Numbered from the stretch's first letter, positions 17,239 through 27,083 are shown. The stretch: DNA of 64,000 nucleotides from an uncultured Alistipes sp. (GCA_947623305.1 CANQGQ010000007.1:85552-149551), one strand, 5' to 3'. Notes: a model not told the origin generated them from the sequence alone. Made by a program: numbers and translations.

Positions 17239-18860
17239 ATTTGACGGTTTATTTTATAGCGGTTTCGATCGTCTTGCCTTGCGCCTTCGTCTGGCGGCGG
17301 GCGGTCGGTTTGTGCCTGTCGGTCGCTGCGTTCCTCTTTCCTTGCGCCTTGTATGCGTGGGCCGACGTGCCGTTCCGCACGTTCTGTTGGTCGTGGGCTC
17401 TGCCGTTGGCGGCCGTTCAGCTCATGGCGATTCCGCTTTTTCGCTTCGTTTACGTGCGGTTCAGCCGGTGGTCGAACGGATGGTCGAAGTTCACGATGGA
17501 GATCGAGGACACGAACGGTCATCTGCACTACGTCAAGGGCATCGACCGCGGTACTTATATCAACGGCGGATCGGGTTCCGGCAAGACGGCGAGTTGCAAC
17601 CTCGCCTACGCGAAGCACGCCGCGCGGTTCGCCATGCCGGTGCTGATCCACGACTTGAAGAAATACGAATTGTCCGAAACGTTGTACCCCGTGTTCTGCG
17701 ACGCCGACATTCCGTATCGCGTCTTCGCGTTGTTCGACCCCGAACGTTCCGTGCGGGTCAATCCGATCGCTCCGGCCTATCTGCCCGACGAAGCGTCGTT
17801 GCGGGCGCGGGTGAAATCGTTCATCCTGGCTGCGCAGGGGCGGGAATCGTCCGATTCTACGGCCGACTTCTTCAACAATGCGGCTTCGTCGTTGTTGGAG
17901 GCGTTGATCTGGTATTTGCGGTCGTACGAACCCGCCTACTGCCATCTGCCGTTCGTCGCTGCGATTTTGAGCTCTCCTGAAAATTTGCACGGCACCGTCG
18001 ACGGCCGCCGTAAACCGTTCGGAAAATTGGAAAACATGCTCCGCTCCGACCCGCAGGTCTATTCGATGGCTGCGGCGTTCTTTCAGGGGGCAGGCAATGC
18101 CGACACGACCGGCAACATCTTGCAGACTTTGGTTTTGGCGCTCAATACCATTAACACCGACGCCGGGTTCTTCCTCTTGAGCGACAATGAAATCGACCTG
18201 CGGATCAACGCACCCGGCAGTTGTTCCGCATTCGCTTTGGTCAACGACCCGAAGAATTCGACCGCGTATGCTCCGATTCTGGCGATGATCGCCGACGCCA
18301 CGCTTACGATGATGAGCGAACGCGGCGGGGTTCCGGCGGGCGTTCTGTTGGACGAGGCGCCCGAACTGCCCATTCTCCGCGTTCAGAATTTCATGGCCAC
18401 GTTGCGCAGCCTCGGCATCTGGATCGTCTATACGACGCAGGATATGTCGCAGATTCAGCGGACGCAGGGCGGCAAGGAGTACAACATGCGTACGGTGTTG
18501 TCCAATCTGGCGCATCAGTTTTTCGGACGGACGAGTTCGGAGCAGACCGCCCGATATTACGAAGCATTGATGCCGCAGGTGGATAAGGTCGAACGGAGTT
18601 ACAGCAGCTCTCCGAACGGCAGTTCGACCACTCGGCGCAAGGTCAAGAGACCGCTTTACGAGCGGTCTGCGTTCTACGACCTTCGGCAGGGGGAGTTCGT
18701 CTATTTCCACGGCAAGGTCGAGCGCTTCCGGTTCCGATACGATCCGTCGGAGCGCGTATTACCGCCTGCGGTTCGGGCGATGGACGCCGCAGGAATGCAC
18801 GCGGTAGCCGCCGACATCCGGCAGGCCGCCGCCGATTTCATGAATAGGTTCAACCGATAA
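17235..18860 (+). CDS. Type IV coupling protein (VirD4/TraG-TraD type)
   Basis: 541 aa. This inner-membrane ATPase links the relaxosome to the mating channel. Residues 1-75 hold three to four membrane helices. The Walker A motif GGSGSGKT is near residue 111 and a Walker B-like strand VLLDEAPELP near 372, followed by TTQDMSQI, a typical sensor segment of the family. The start at 17235 overlaps the small membrane gene by 4 bp; an open frame extends upstream but has no support. In Bacteroides naming this is not the protein called TraG (the VirB4 homologue at 19410). All key motifs are intact. Confidence 0.93.
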   Translation: MNLTVYFIAVSIVLPCAFVWRRAVGLCLSVAAFLFPCALYAWADVPFRTFCWSWALPLAAVQLMAIPLFRFVYVRFSRWSNGWSKFTMEIEDTNGHLHYVKGIDRGTYINGGSGSGKTASCNLAYAKHAARFAMPVLIHDLKKYELSETLYPVFCDADIPYRVFALFDPERSVRVNPIAPAYLPDEASLRARVKSFILAAQGRESSDSTADFFNNAASSLLEALIWYLRSYEPAYCHLPFVAAILSSPENLHGTVDGRRKPFGKLENMLRSDPQVYSMAAAFFQGAGNADTTGNILQTLVLALNTINTDAGFFLLSDNEIDLRINAPGSCSAFALVNDPKNSTAYAPILAMIADATLTMMSERGGVPAGVLLDEAPELPILRVQNFMATLRSLGIWIVYTTQDMSQIQRTQGGKEYNMRTVLSNLAHQFFGRTSSEQTARYYEALMPQVDKVERSYSSSPNGSSTTRRKVKRPLYERSAFYDLRQGEFVYFHGKVERFRFRYDPSERVLPPAVRAMDAAGMHAVAADIRQAAADFMNRFNR

Positions 18861-18873
18861 AATGTATACCGAT

Positions 18874-19158
18874 ATGAAAAAAACATGTTTTTTATTTGCA
18901 GCGATGCTGCTTTTCACCGGCAGCGTATGCGGACAGTCCGTCAATCTGGACTTGTCGCCCGTCAAGACGCAGTTAAGGACGTTCATTCCCGATGCCATGG
19001 GCGTGATTTGCTTGGTCGCGTTGGTCGGATGGACGGCGTTCAATCTGATCAAGAACTGGGACAACCGGCAGGAGATCATGACGACGTTCCTGTGGTCGTT
19101 GATCGGAATTCTGATGGCTTACGGAATCGTCTATGTGGCCATGAATGCGCTGTTGTAG
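18874..19158 (+). CDS. TraE/VirB2-like small membrane protein
   Basis: 94 aa from the ATG at 18874: signal peptide (residues 1-20, ending CGQS), a short periplasmic part, then two membrane helices (about 42-60 and 70-92). Size, layout and position before a VirB3-like and a VirB4-like gene match the TraE (pilin-like) slot of Bacteroidales transfer operons, though the sequence is not a clear DUF4134 match. Confidence 0.65.
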   Translation: MKKTCFLFAAMLLFTGSVCGQSVNLDLSPVKTQLRTFIPDAMGVICLVALVGWTAFNLIKNWDNRQEIMTTFLWSLIGILMAYGIVYVAMNALL

Positions 19159-19161
19159 GCT

Positions 19162-19407
19162 ATGGAATTGCATGTAAACCGCCGGATTCGGGACAAGGCG
19201 ATGGTGTTCGGTCTTCCGGCGAATCGTTTCATGGTCTGTTTGGCCGTCATGTGCGCGCCGGTGGTCTTCGTATTGTTCAAGCCGGCGACGATCATCGTGT
19301 GGATACCGTGGATGATCGCGGTCTATGGATTCGTCCGGCACAGGGGGCGCCTCGTCCGCTCATGGCGGGCCGACAGACGGTTTCCCGTCTTCCTTAAAAA
19401 TCGTTAG
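19162..19407 (+). CDS. TraF/VirB3-like protein
   Basis: 81 aa. The N-terminus VNRRIRDKAMVFGLPANRF and two closely spaced membrane helices (about 22-58) resemble VirB3/TraF proteins, which anchor the VirB4 ATPase. It starts 3 bp after the TraE-like stop and ends 2 bp before the VirB4-like gene. Confidence 0.7.
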   Translation: MELHVNRRIRDKAMVFGLPANRFMVCLAVMCAPVVFVLFKPATIIVWIPWMIAVYGFVRHRGRLVRSWRADRRFPVFLKNR

Positions 19408-19409
19408 CG

Positions 19410-21920
19410 ATGGTTTGGGCTTTTACTGTTTTGTTTTGCGTAATCGTCGCGTCGATCGTTTATCTGATCGGGCAGAGCTTTCCCGCTTCGAAAGCGGCGA
19501 AATCGAATGCGATGGAGCTCATCGGGGAGACGGAGCACAACCGGATGCTGACGTGTCAGGGCGACGTCGTGTTCTGTTACCGCCTGCGGTTGCCCGAGTG
19601 TTATTCGCTCGCCGAGGAGCAGTACGACCAGCTGAATGAAATCTGGCGCATCGCACTGAAAGATTTTCCGCAGGATACGATTCTTTTGCGGAGCGACCGG
19701 TACGACCGGCGGCCGTTCGATGCGTCGTCGATGCCGGAGGATTCGTACATCCGGCGCGAAGAGAAACGGTATGCCGCCGGACGGTTGCAGACGGTCGATA
19801 CTTCGTATCTGTTCGTTGTATTCACGGGTTTCCGGTCTGTGCGCGACGTGCGGAATTCGAATCCGTTCGTCGTCTTGTCTCACCGTAAGTTCAAGGCAGA
19901 GGATGTCGCCTATCGGTCGTTTCTCGCGGCGGTCGATTCCATGTACCAGCAGTTGGCCGGTTCGGGTGCAGTCGGCATCGAGCCGATGACCGAGGAGGAG
20001 ATTCGGGATTACGCACAGTATTATTTCAACGGATTCCAGAGCGACTTCCTGACCGATGCCGAGGCTTCGGATGGTTTCATCCGCATCGGCGACCGGTACG
20101 TCGGGGCCGTGAGCATCGAGCACGAGCGCCAGTTCCCCGAGATGCTGCGGTCTCCGCAGACGAGCTGTCGGATGAAGATACCGACCGGCATCTTCGAAGA
20201 TTTGGGCGTCGTCCTGCCTCTGCCGCACCTCTACAATCAGGTTATTGTCCTGTCGGGTCATGCGAAGGAGGTTGAGCAGGTGAAACGGACGCTCGATTCG
20301 TTCCGGAAGAACCGCGGCTTTTCCGAGGAGATCGAAGATCAGGTGCACCGGCTCGACAAGGCGCGCGAGGAGTTGAGCGACGACCTCGATGCGCTGTTGG
20401 TGCGCGGGCATACGAACTTGATTTTCTGGGCCGAAAACGAAGAGTTATTAAAAACGTATCGCAGCACCATAACCAACTTAATGAAACAGAAGCGCGACTT
20501 CGAACCCGTCGTGCCGACCGGCGGCGAGTTGCGCAACATTTTCTATTGTTCGCATCCGGCGACGGTGGCTTGCATGGAGCGCGATTCGTTCTATTTGACG
20601 GACATCCGGCACGCCATCGCGCTGTTCCAGCAGACGGGCGGATACACGCCCGACGATACGGGGGTCTATTACAGCGACCCGATCGACCATCTGCCGTTGC
20701 GGTACGATCTGTACGACGCGCGGAAAAAGTACGTCGATTCGCGGAACATCGCCGTCATCGGACGTACGGGCGGCGGCAAGACGGTCAATTTGGAAGCGGT
20801 CGTCGAGGGGTTCCATAACAGCCCCGATGCGGATTACGTGAACATCATCATCGACTGCGGCGGTTCGTACGACAAGGCGGCGCGGCTGTACGATCCGAAC
20901 GAAGTCTTTCTTTTCCGGTACAGTCCGGAGGCATCGTTGGGGCTCGACCCTTTCGCCATCGGTTCGGAGGTGGACGGCGACCGCATCGACGATCTGTGCG
21001 AAACGTTGTGGTTGATGATCAAGTCCGGAACGGAACCTACGGCGGAAGAGCGGGTCTCGTTGCGGAAGATCGTGCAGTCGTATTTGTCGATCGCAAAGGA
21101 GGGTTCGTGGCCCGATTTCTACGAATGGGTGCGCGACAATTATCAACGGATTCTCGCGGAGAACGAGATACAGGGGGCTTATTTCAACGTCGGGCAGTTC
21201 ATCCACAACGGCAGCGAGTGGTACGGCGAGGGCATCTACGGCAACGTGTTGGCCCGCAGCACAGACCCGACGACCCGTCTGCAAGGGAAGAAACTGTTGA
21301 TTTTCGAGTTGGAAAACATCCGGCAGCATCCGCAGCTGCTCTCCATCGTCGTCCACATGATCGGGATCGCCATCCGTACCCTGATCTGGGAACAGCCCGG
21401 TCGTCGCGGCTTCATCATCTACGAAGAGTTCGCCGAACTGATGAAAATCGACGTCATCTTTTCGGCCGTGCTTTACCAGATGCAGGCGATCCGCAAAAAG
21501 GGCGGTTCGGCGTGCATCGTCTTGCAGAACCTCGACCAGTTGGCATTGAATGCCGGCGACCGGTACCGGAACGACGGCGGGGCTGCCGGTGCCTTGATGA
21601 AGAACATCGAAACGACGATCTTCCTCGCCGGTGCCGACCCCGCAGGTTTCGAGCGATACGCGCCCGCTTTCTCGGAGCATGACCGGCAGTGCGTCTTGGC
21701 CTTGAAGAACAATTATTCCGTGCCTCCGCTGTATTCGTCCTTTTACATCTTCCGTAGCAAGAAATCGTCGCTTCTGACCTTGTGCGTCAGTCCGCGGACG
21801 TTCCTCGCCTTCCAGACCGAAGGGGAGATTTGCGACGAGTTGAGCGGGTACTACGCCGAAACCGGTTCGATGGAACGGGCCATCGAGCGATACGAACAGC
21901 AACACGAACAATCATCTTAA
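19410..21920 (+). CDS. traG: VirB4-family conjugation ATPase (Bacteroides TraG)
   Basis: 836 aa. VirB4 ATPases power assembly of the mating channel and pilus. One or two N-terminal helices precede the conserved VirB4 N-domain (about 30-400). Walker A GRTGGGKT is near residue 452; Walker B (FIIYEEFAEL) near 668; the QNLDQL segment near 704 follows as in the family. Length is normal. It sits in a tight block with no gaps over 15 bp on either side. No disruption is seen. The two very long minus-strand open frames across this gene are by-products of its codon use. Confidence 0.95.
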   Translation: MVWAFTVLFCVIVASIVYLIGQSFPASKAAKSNAMELIGETEHNRMLTCQGDVVFCYRLRLPECYSLAEEQYDQLNEIWRIALKDFPQDTILLRSDRYDRRPFDASSMPEDSYIRREEKRYAAGRLQTVDTSYLFVVFTGFRSVRDVRNSNPFVVLSHRKFKAEDVAYRSFLAAVDSMYQQLAGSGAVGIEPMTEEEIRDYAQYYFNGFQSDFLTDAEASDGFIRIGDRYVGAVSIEHERQFPEMLRSPQTSCRMKIPTGIFEDLGVVLPLPHLYNQVIVLSGHAKEVEQVKRTLDSFRKNRGFSEEIEDQVHRLDKAREELSDDLDALLVRGHTNLIFWAENEELLKTYRSTITNLMKQKRDFEPVVPTGGELRNIFYCSHPATVACMERDSFYLTDIRHAIALFQQTGGYTPDDTGVYYSDPIDHLPLRYDLYDARKKYVDSRNIAVIGRTGGGKTVNLEAVVEGFHNSPDADYVNIIIDCGGSYDKAARLYDPNEVFLFRYSPEASLGLDPFAIGSEVDGDRIDDLCETLWLMIKSGTEPTAEERVSLRKIVQSYLSIAKEGSWPDFYEWVRDNYQRILAENEIQGAYFNVGQFIHNGSEWYGEGIYGNVLARSTDPTTRLQGKKLLIFELENIRQHPQLLSIVVHMIGIAIRTLIWEQPGRRGFIIYEEFAELMKIDVIFSAVLYQMQAIRKKGGSACIVLQNLDQLALNAGDRYRNDGGAAGALMKNIETTIFLAGADPAGFERYAPAFSEHDRQCVLALKNNYSVPPLYSSFYIFRSKKSSLLTLCVSPRTFLAFQTEGEICDELSGYYAETGSMERAIERYEQQHEQSS

Positions 21921-21933
21921 AAACAAGTGAATT

Positions 21934-22491
21934 ATGAAACGGACAATCCTTTTTCTTACGGCGGCATTTACCGTCCGGTCGGTGCAGGCTCAAATGGCCG
22001 TCGTCGCACCGAGCCTCGAAACGCAGGTCGCGGCGAATCATGTGGAGCAAATCCAGCAGGCCGTGCAGACCTACGAAACGATGGTCGGTGTGAAAGAGAG
22101 CATCGACAAGGGCATCGACGTCATCGAGAAGGTCAACAGCAAGCTGACGACGATCCGCGAGGTGCAGGAGGTCGCCAACCGTTCGGCGCTCTGCATCCGT
22201 CGCATCGAGCGGATTTACGCCAAACTCGCGGCGTTGCAGGTCGATTCGCGTTACATTACGGATTTGATGATCCAGTGCAACCAAACGACGCGCGATTGCA
22301 TCAACGTAACGGCTTACGGGGCCAAGGTCTTTTCGCCGGGCTTTCTGAAAATGAACGATGCCGAGCGGTTGAACGAGACCCGCCACGTGCTCGATGAGAT
22401 CGACAAGCTACTTGCCCGCGTGAGTTACGTCGATACGCAGGTCGATGCCATCGAGTTCAACAATCGGATGATGAACGCTTATTTCTACTGA
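21934..22491 (+). CDS. TraI/VirB5-like periplasmic transfer protein
   Basis: 185 aa. Signal peptide (1-19, ending VQAQ), then a helical coiled-coil-rich body (HVEQIQQAVQTYETM, then ESIDKGIDVIEKVNSKL) with one Cys pair (CIRR and CNQT). Helical, secreted proteins in this slot (between VirB4 and the polytopic protein) are TraI-like in Bacteroidales and correspond to VirB5. Identification is mainly positional. Confidence 0.65.
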   Translation: MKRTILFLTAAFTVRSVQAQMAVVAPSLETQVAANHVEQIQQAVQTYETMVGVKESIDKGIDVIEKVNSKLTTIREVQEVANRSALCIRRIERIYAKLAALQVDSRYITDLMIQCNQTTRDCINVTAYGAKVFSPGFLKMNDAERLNETRHVLDEIDKLLARVSYVDTQVDAIEFNNRMMNAYFY

Positions 22492-22492
22492 T

Positions 22493-23269
22493 ATGGGTAC
22501 GGACATCCTAACGTTCGTGGAGAAGTTGTCCATGAGCCAGGCTTCCATTCCTCCTGCGGCGTGCCGCATCGCCGGTTTCGTCCTTTTGGTTCAGGCGGTC
22601 ATGATCTTTCTTCAAAAGAAGTACGACCCGCATAAGTCCATTTGGGAAGAGCTATCCGGCGTGTTGTTGGCCGGTCTGGTCGTCTTTCTGTTCCCCGAGC
22701 TCATCCGGTTCATCGAAGTGTTGGTCAACTCGGCCGTCCCGATCGCCGACCGAAGTGGAACTGAGGCGTTGCGCGATTATATGCAAACGTCGCTGCTCGG
22801 GTCGGATGCCGCCGACGCAGCAGACGATGCCTCCTCCGGATTCGATTTCAGGGTTTTGTTGTTGAGATTCATGCTGATGAACCAGCCCGGAACATCGACG
22901 GGCTCCTACCTGCTCGCGAACTGCATTCTCAAACTGTTGGCCGACCTCATCAATACTTTGTGCTTTCCGACCTACATGTTCATCCGCGGGGCCGGCTTGC
23001 GGGTGTGTTATCTGATCGCACCGTTGGTGCTGATGATGGGGGCCTTTCCGCCGTTCCGGGCACTCTGGAAACAGTGGTTCATCGTCTACACCGCCCTGTT
23101 GATCTCCGGGCCGGCTTTGATTCTCGCGAACAATTTCTGCGAGGAGGCGTTCGCGATCTATCTCGAGTGTACCGATTCGCCGACGCTCGGTTTCATCATG
23201 GTCGCTTTGGCGCGGTTCAAAATTTTCCAGTCCGTCATGGACTTGTGTTATCGGATATTCCGAGCCTGA
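22493..23269 (+). CDS. traJ: TraJ/VirB6-like polytopic membrane protein
   Basis: 258 aa with about five to six hydrophobic helices (about 24-42, 53-77, 130-150, 170-195, 200-222), matching the polytopic channel component TraJ/VirB6. It starts 1 bp after the preceding stop. A 41-bp AT-rich gap then separates it from traK. Confidence 0.78.
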   Translation: MGTDILTFVEKLSMSQASIPPAACRIAGFVLLVQAVMIFLQKKYDPHKSIWEELSGVLLAGLVVFLFPELIRFIEVLVNSAVPIADRSGTEALRDYMQTSLLGSDAADAADDASSGFDFRVLLLRFMLMNQPGTSTGSYLLANCILKLLADLINTLCFPTYMFIRGAGLRVCYLIAPLVLMMGAFPPFRALWKQWFIVYTALLISGPALILANNFCEEAFAIYLECTDSPTLGFIMVALARFKIFQSVMDLCYRIFRA

Positions 23270-23310
23270 ATAATAGAAAATAATATCGTATTATCATCAT
23301 ATCGCAACTT

Positions 23311-23931
23311 ATGATTCCGGATAAAATAAAAGGGTTCCGCGACGGCTTGAAGCGGAACAACACGATTACCCTACTCTGCCTGCTTCTGGTATTGGTGTGC
23401 TTCGTGCTCAATTCGTTGGAACGTCGCGAGGCATTGCGCGAGCGATCGGAATACGCCTACTACGTCGCCACCGACGGCGAGGTCATCCCCGCGCGTTACG
23501 CCCAGCGTCGCGATAATATCGAGGTCGAGATACGGCATCACTTGGCGATGTTCGGCGATGACTGGTATTGCCTGACGCAGTACGATTGGGAACGGAAGGC
23601 GGAAGCGGCCGGTTGGCTCGGCGGCAACAGTATCCGCGACCTCTTCATCGCCCGTAAGAAAGCGGGTTATTACAACCGGTTCATCCAGAACAACCTGACG
23701 CAGACTGCACAGGTTGCCGACTTGCAGATTCGGACGGAAGAGGACGGTTCCTATTCGTTCGATTTGGTCGTCGATATTCAGGAACGGACGGACGCTTACG
23801 TTCGGCCGTGGCGTGTGTTGGCCAGCGGTCGGATCGGCGTCATCGAGCGCAGTTGGCCGCACAATCCGCACGGGTTGTGGATCGAGCCCTATTTGGAAAC
23901 CAAAATCATGGAGGTGAAGAACGATGAATAA
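23311..23931 (+). CDS. traK: TraK/VirB8-like protein
   Basis: 206 aa. One membrane helix at about 18-33, then a periplasmic domain of mixed alpha/beta type (ending RPWRVLASGRIGVIERS and NPHGLWIEPYLE). This is the layout of TraK/VirB8, a scaffold of the mating channel. It overlaps traM by 8 bp. The preceding gap contains an ATTAT-type block (23278-23302) like others in element A. Confidence 0.8.
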   Translation: MIPDKIKGFRDGLKRNNTITLLCLLLVLVCFVLNSLERREALRERSEYAYYVATDGEVIPARYAQRRDNIEVEIRHHLAMFGDDWYCLTQYDWERKAEAAGWLGGNSIRDLFIARKKAGYYNRFIQNNLTQTAQVADLQIRTEEDGSYSFDLVVDIQERTDAYVRPWRVLASGRIGVIERSWPHNPHGLWIEPYLETKIMEVKNDE

Positions 23932-24898
23932 GAGTTTGAAAATCGCCTTGCTGACCGGTACCGCCGCTACATGTGCGGTCGGCGCTCTTTTCCTGCACAA
24001 GAGCGACGAGCGGGCCGGTACGGTCAACAGCGTTCAGGAGGTCGAAACGGCCATCGCCGATAAGACTTTTCGAACGAAATCGGAGGCTTACGAGGCTTTC
24101 GCCAACGAAAAAGAGACGTTCTACCATCGGTCGGCCAATGTGTTCGAACCGTCGAGCGGGACTGCTGTCAAAGCGACACCCTCCGCTGGCAAAGAGCCCC
24201 GAACCCAAGCGGTTCCCGTTCCCGATACCGACACGCAGTTCGACGAGGCGTATCGGGAGATCGAGCGGGAGATGGCGGGCATCTACGATGATCCGGAGGA
24301 GCAGCCGCAGCCGACGGTTCCTGCGTCGCAGGTTCCCGAGTTCCCGACGGAATCCGCTGCCGACCGTCGTCGTAAAGCCTTGTTGCGCGATTGGGGCATT
24401 GACAGCGAGGCGGCTGCCCCATCGCAAACGTCCGTTCCGACTACGTTCCGTGCCGTCATTCACGGCACCCAACTCTTGAAGGCCGGTCAGACGGCCTTGT
24501 TCCGTACGAAAGAGCCGATCCGTTACGGGAGCTTGGTCGTGCCGGCTCATACGTTGTTGTCCGGTACGACTTCGATCGCCGAAAACCGGTTGACGATAAA
24601 GATCGCTTCCGTGCGCCTCGGACAGCACGTCTTCGCTTTGCCGTTGGAGGTTTACGGTTCCGACGGGATGGCCGGTTTGCCGCTCGATGGCGACGTGGTG
24701 AACAAGGTCGCCGGCGAACAGACTTCATCGACGGCGATTCAGGAGGCCGGTTCTGCGGCTTCGCGTTACGGCGGAACGATCGGCCGCGTCGCCGGCACGA
24801 TGATTTCCGGTGTGGGCAATCAAGTGCGCAGTGCGAAAAACAGCGAAATCAAATTGATCGACAATCAAGTCGTCCTTCTTAAATTATGCGAACCATGA
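23924..24898 (+). CDS. traM: TraM/VirB10-like protein
   Basis: 324 aa. A membrane helix (6-24), a Pro/Glu-rich linker (70-170) and a C-terminal beta domain (175-320) with FRAVIHGTQLLKAGQTALFR and PLEVYGSDGMAGLP, typical of TraM/VirB10 proteins that span inner and outer membranes. It overlaps traN by 4 bp (24895). Confidence 0.85.
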   Translation: MNKSLKIALLTGTAATCAVGALFLHKSDERAGTVNSVQEVETAIADKTFRTKSEAYEAFANEKETFYHRSANVFEPSSGTAVKATPSAGKEPRTQAVPVPDTDTQFDEAYREIEREMAGIYDDPEEQPQPTVPASQVPEFPTESAADRRRKALLRDWGIDSEAAAPSQTSVPTTFRAVIHGTQLLKAGQTALFRTKEPIRYGSLVVPAHTLLSGTTSIAENRLTIKIASVRLGQHVFALPLEVYGSDGMAGLPLDGDVVNKVAGEQTSSTAIQEAGSAASRYGGTIGRVAGTMISGVGNQVRSAKNSEIKLIDNQVVLLKLCEP

Positions 24899-25746
24899 AA
24901 AAAATTCTTTGTTTGTCGCTCCTCTTCGTAGGAGCTTCTCTCCACGCGCAGCAGCGCATCCTGTGGCGTTGCGACAAGGTAACGCAGTTGATCTTTCCGG
25001 CGGAAATCGTGAAATTCCGGAGCGGTTATACGTCCGAAGATGCCGTTTCGCAAAGCGACGGGCGGGTGCTCTACATGCAGCCCGTCGATGTGTTGCCCGA
25101 AAGCAATCTGAACGTCATCACTTCCGACGGCCGTTATTATACGTTCGACGTGGTGTACGATCCGGCGGCGGCTTCGGTCAATTACATCATCGATTCGGCT
25201 GCGGCGTTCTATCGGGAAACGCCGGAACCGGCCGTGCCCCAGTCCGAACCGGTTTCACCCGTTCCCGTTGTCGAAGATGCAGCCGGCGTTCCGGCATCGA
25301 CTTCGGCTGCCCGCATCGGAATGCGGATCGTCGAGACGGTACAGGGTATGCCCGATTACATCAAGTCGAACAATGTGGCTCGCTTGCAGAAACTCTCCTT
25401 CATCTTGTGCGGGGTGTATACGGATGCAGACCGCCTCTATTTCAAGTTCCGTATCGAGAATAACGGCAACATACCCTTCGATGTCGATTATATCGCCTTT
25501 TCGGTCATAGCCCGCCGAACCAAGAAAACATCGACGCAGGAACGTATGCAGGTTTTTCCGGCAGGGGTCGAAAAGGAACTCCACCGCATCGATTCGAAAA
25601 GTTCCTGCGAAATCGTGTACGCTTTCGAGAAGTTCACGATCGGCAAGGACAAGGTGTTGTTAGCCGAGATGCTCGAATCGGGCGGCGACCGGAACATCGC
25701 CTTGCCTATCCCGGAACATTTCATCATCGAGGCTCGGCACTTATGA
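24895..25746 (+). CDS. traN: TraN/VirB9-like protein (DUF4138)
   Basis: 283 aa from the ATG at 24895 (an in-frame ATG at 24886 also exists). Signal peptide (1-20), then the N-terminal TraN pattern in which CDKVTQLIFPAEIVKFRSG is followed by the periodic beta strands of DUF4138 proteins. The C-terminal half contains YFKFRIENNGNIPFDVDYI, also family-like. TraN pairs with TraM in the outer part of the mating channel. A Pro-rich segment (110-140) is longer than I would expect. Confidence 0.85.
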   Translation: MKKILCLSLLFVGASLHAQQRILWRCDKVTQLIFPAEIVKFRSGYTSEDAVSQSDGRVLYMQPVDVLPESNLNVITSDGRYYTFDVVYDPAAASVNYIIDSAAAFYRETPEPAVPQSEPVSPVPVVEDAAGVPASTSAARIGMRIVETVQGMPDYIKSNNVARLQKLSFILCGVYTDADRLYFKFRIENNGNIPFDVDYIAFSVIARRTKKTSTQERMQVFPAGVEKELHRIDSKSSCEIVYAFEKFTIGKDKVLLAEMLESGGDRNIALPIPEHFIIEARHL

Positions 25747-25896
25747 AAAGGCGGGGTTTCGATACGGCTTTTCACGCCGAAGCTCGATTGTGCAACCTCA
25801 CTTTGAGAGCCGCACAACAATTAATAAAAATGTTGTTCGAGGCATTACGCCGCGATTGCAGACGTCGAATCATAAATTATAAATTGCATAAAAGAG

Positions 25897-26430
25897 ATGA
25901 AAAAAGGAATCGTTTTGTTGCTCGTTCTGCTTGCCGCGACTGCAACATCCAACGCTCAGATCGGGTATAAAGGCCAGGTCTCGTTATCGGCACAGGTCGG
26001 CATCGACCGAGCGAACAGCCTCGTTTACGCGGCCGACATCGACCGGTACTTTTCCGCTCACTCCGTCATCGGTATCGGCGGTGCATACAGTAGAATCCGT
26101 TACGATGCTGCTGGCGGGGATGCGTTCCACGCTACGCAATGGATCGGGAACATTCATTACCGATATGCTGTCCCGTTGAATCGGTTTATGCTGTTTCCGT
26201 CCGGTGGCATCTTGCTCGGCGGCGAACAGTGCGAGCGGTTTTCTAAACAGGGCAACTTCGTCCCGTATGCCGACCGATTCATCTACGGTGTGTTCTTGGA
26301 GTTCTCCGCCGAATACATTCTCGGAAAGCATTTGTCGATCTTCCTCGCTCCGAAACTGGACTATCTGATGAAGACGAACTTCGACGAACTGAATATAAGC
26401 GGAAGTGCAGGGGTGAAGGTGTATTTTTGA
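25897..26430 (+). CDS. TraO-like outer-membrane beta-barrel protein
   Basis: 177 aa: signal peptide (1-20), then alternating beta strands ending in an aromatic residue (VKVYF) as in outer-membrane barrels. Its place after traN is the traO slot. It closes the transfer operon; the next gene is AT-rich and has its own promoter. A 150-bp gap (25747-25896) holds no gene. Confidence 0.7.
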   Translation: MKKGIVLLLVLLAATATSNAQIGYKGQVSLSAQVGIDRANSLVYAADIDRYFSAHSVIGIGGAYSRIRYDAAGGDAFHATQWIGNIHYRYAVPLNRFMLFPSGGILLGGEQCERFSKQGNFVPYADRFIYGVFLEFSAEYILGKHLSIFLAPKLDYLMKTNFDELNISGSAGVKVYF

Positions 26431-26465
26431 AGATGGGTATAAATGTAGCATTTACCAATAATTTG

Positions 26466-26497
26466 TATTGACAATTCAAAAATATAGGGTATATTTG
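26466..26497 (+). promoter_or_regulatory. Promoter of the toxin-antitoxin-chaperone trio
   Basis: TATTG at 26466-26470 and TATATTTG at 26490-26497, 19-bp spacer, 21 bp before the ATG at 26519. Confidence 0.75.
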
Positions 26498-26518
26498 TAA
26501 CGCATTAAGCCTTCATTG

Positions 26519-27067
26519 ATGAGTGAGAACCGCATTGTAACAAAGGGGCATCATACATGTGAAAAAAGCCATGAAGCATATGTAATTGCTAATGCTCCAT
26601 TTAAGAGTTGCTACAATAAGCTAACAAATAATGAACCATATTTAGGTGATGGTTTTTATTTTTGGGATGATAACCTGCAACTTGCGAAATGGTGGGGTAA
26701 AATTCATTATCAAGATAAATACACAATTTTAGAATATGACTTGGATCTTCATGGTGATCATTTTTTAGATTTAGTTGGTTCGCGTCAAGATTTCATATAT
26801 TTTCGAACTTTGGTTGATCGAATTCGGCAACACCCAGAGTGTAAAAATTTTGGTGTATATAAATGCATTAATTTTTTATTGAAAGCAGAACAATCAAAAC
26901 AAGGGACTTTTCCTATTCGTATAATACGAGCAATGGATATAAGCCATATTGATGGTATGCAATTTGTTGATAATAAAAGAGGACGTATGTTACTTGATCC
27001 TCGTATCATAATTTGTTTTTTTGATAAAAAGGATATACCTTTACAGACTGCAAAGGTTGTTAAATAA
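26519..27067 (+). CDS. ADP-ribosyltransferase-like toxin of a CmdTAC-like system
   Basis: 182 aa. The N-terminus has a histidine pair in KGHHTCEKSHEAY (residues 9-21), then YLGDGFYFWDD (41-51), then ALKWWG-like AKWWG (56-60). A histidine strand followed by GxGFYxW and a downstream Trp is the layout of ADP-ribosyltransferase-type folds (DUF3990-like). A start at TTG 26516 is also possible, but ATG 26519 is preferred. The next two genes encode a small protein and a SecB-like chaperone, so this is most likely the toxin of a toxin-antitoxin-chaperone unit. By analogy with E. coli CmdTAC it may modify RNA during phage infection; that is inference. The trio is much more AT-rich than its surroundings. 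Confidence 0.62.
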   Translation: MSENRIVTKGHHTCEKSHEAYVIANAPFKSCYNKLTNNEPYLGDGFYFWDDNLQLAKWWGKIHYQDKYTILEYDLDLHGDHFLDLVGSRQDFIYFRTLVDRIRQHPECKNFGVYKCINFLLKAEQSKQGTFPIRIIRAMDISHIDGMQFVDNKRGRMLLDPRIIICFFDKKDIPLQTAKVVK

Positions 27068-27083
27068 CTTTATTTGTCTGATT

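Noticed and set aside
16995..18710. 571-residue open frame on the minus strand
   Set aside because: It lies wholly across the coupling protein, which has intact Walker motifs; such shadows arise from GC-rich codon use.
20478..21911. 477-residue minus-strand open frame (and 19404-20411)
   Set aside because: Antisense to the VirB4-like gene with no recognisable domain, start context or export signal.
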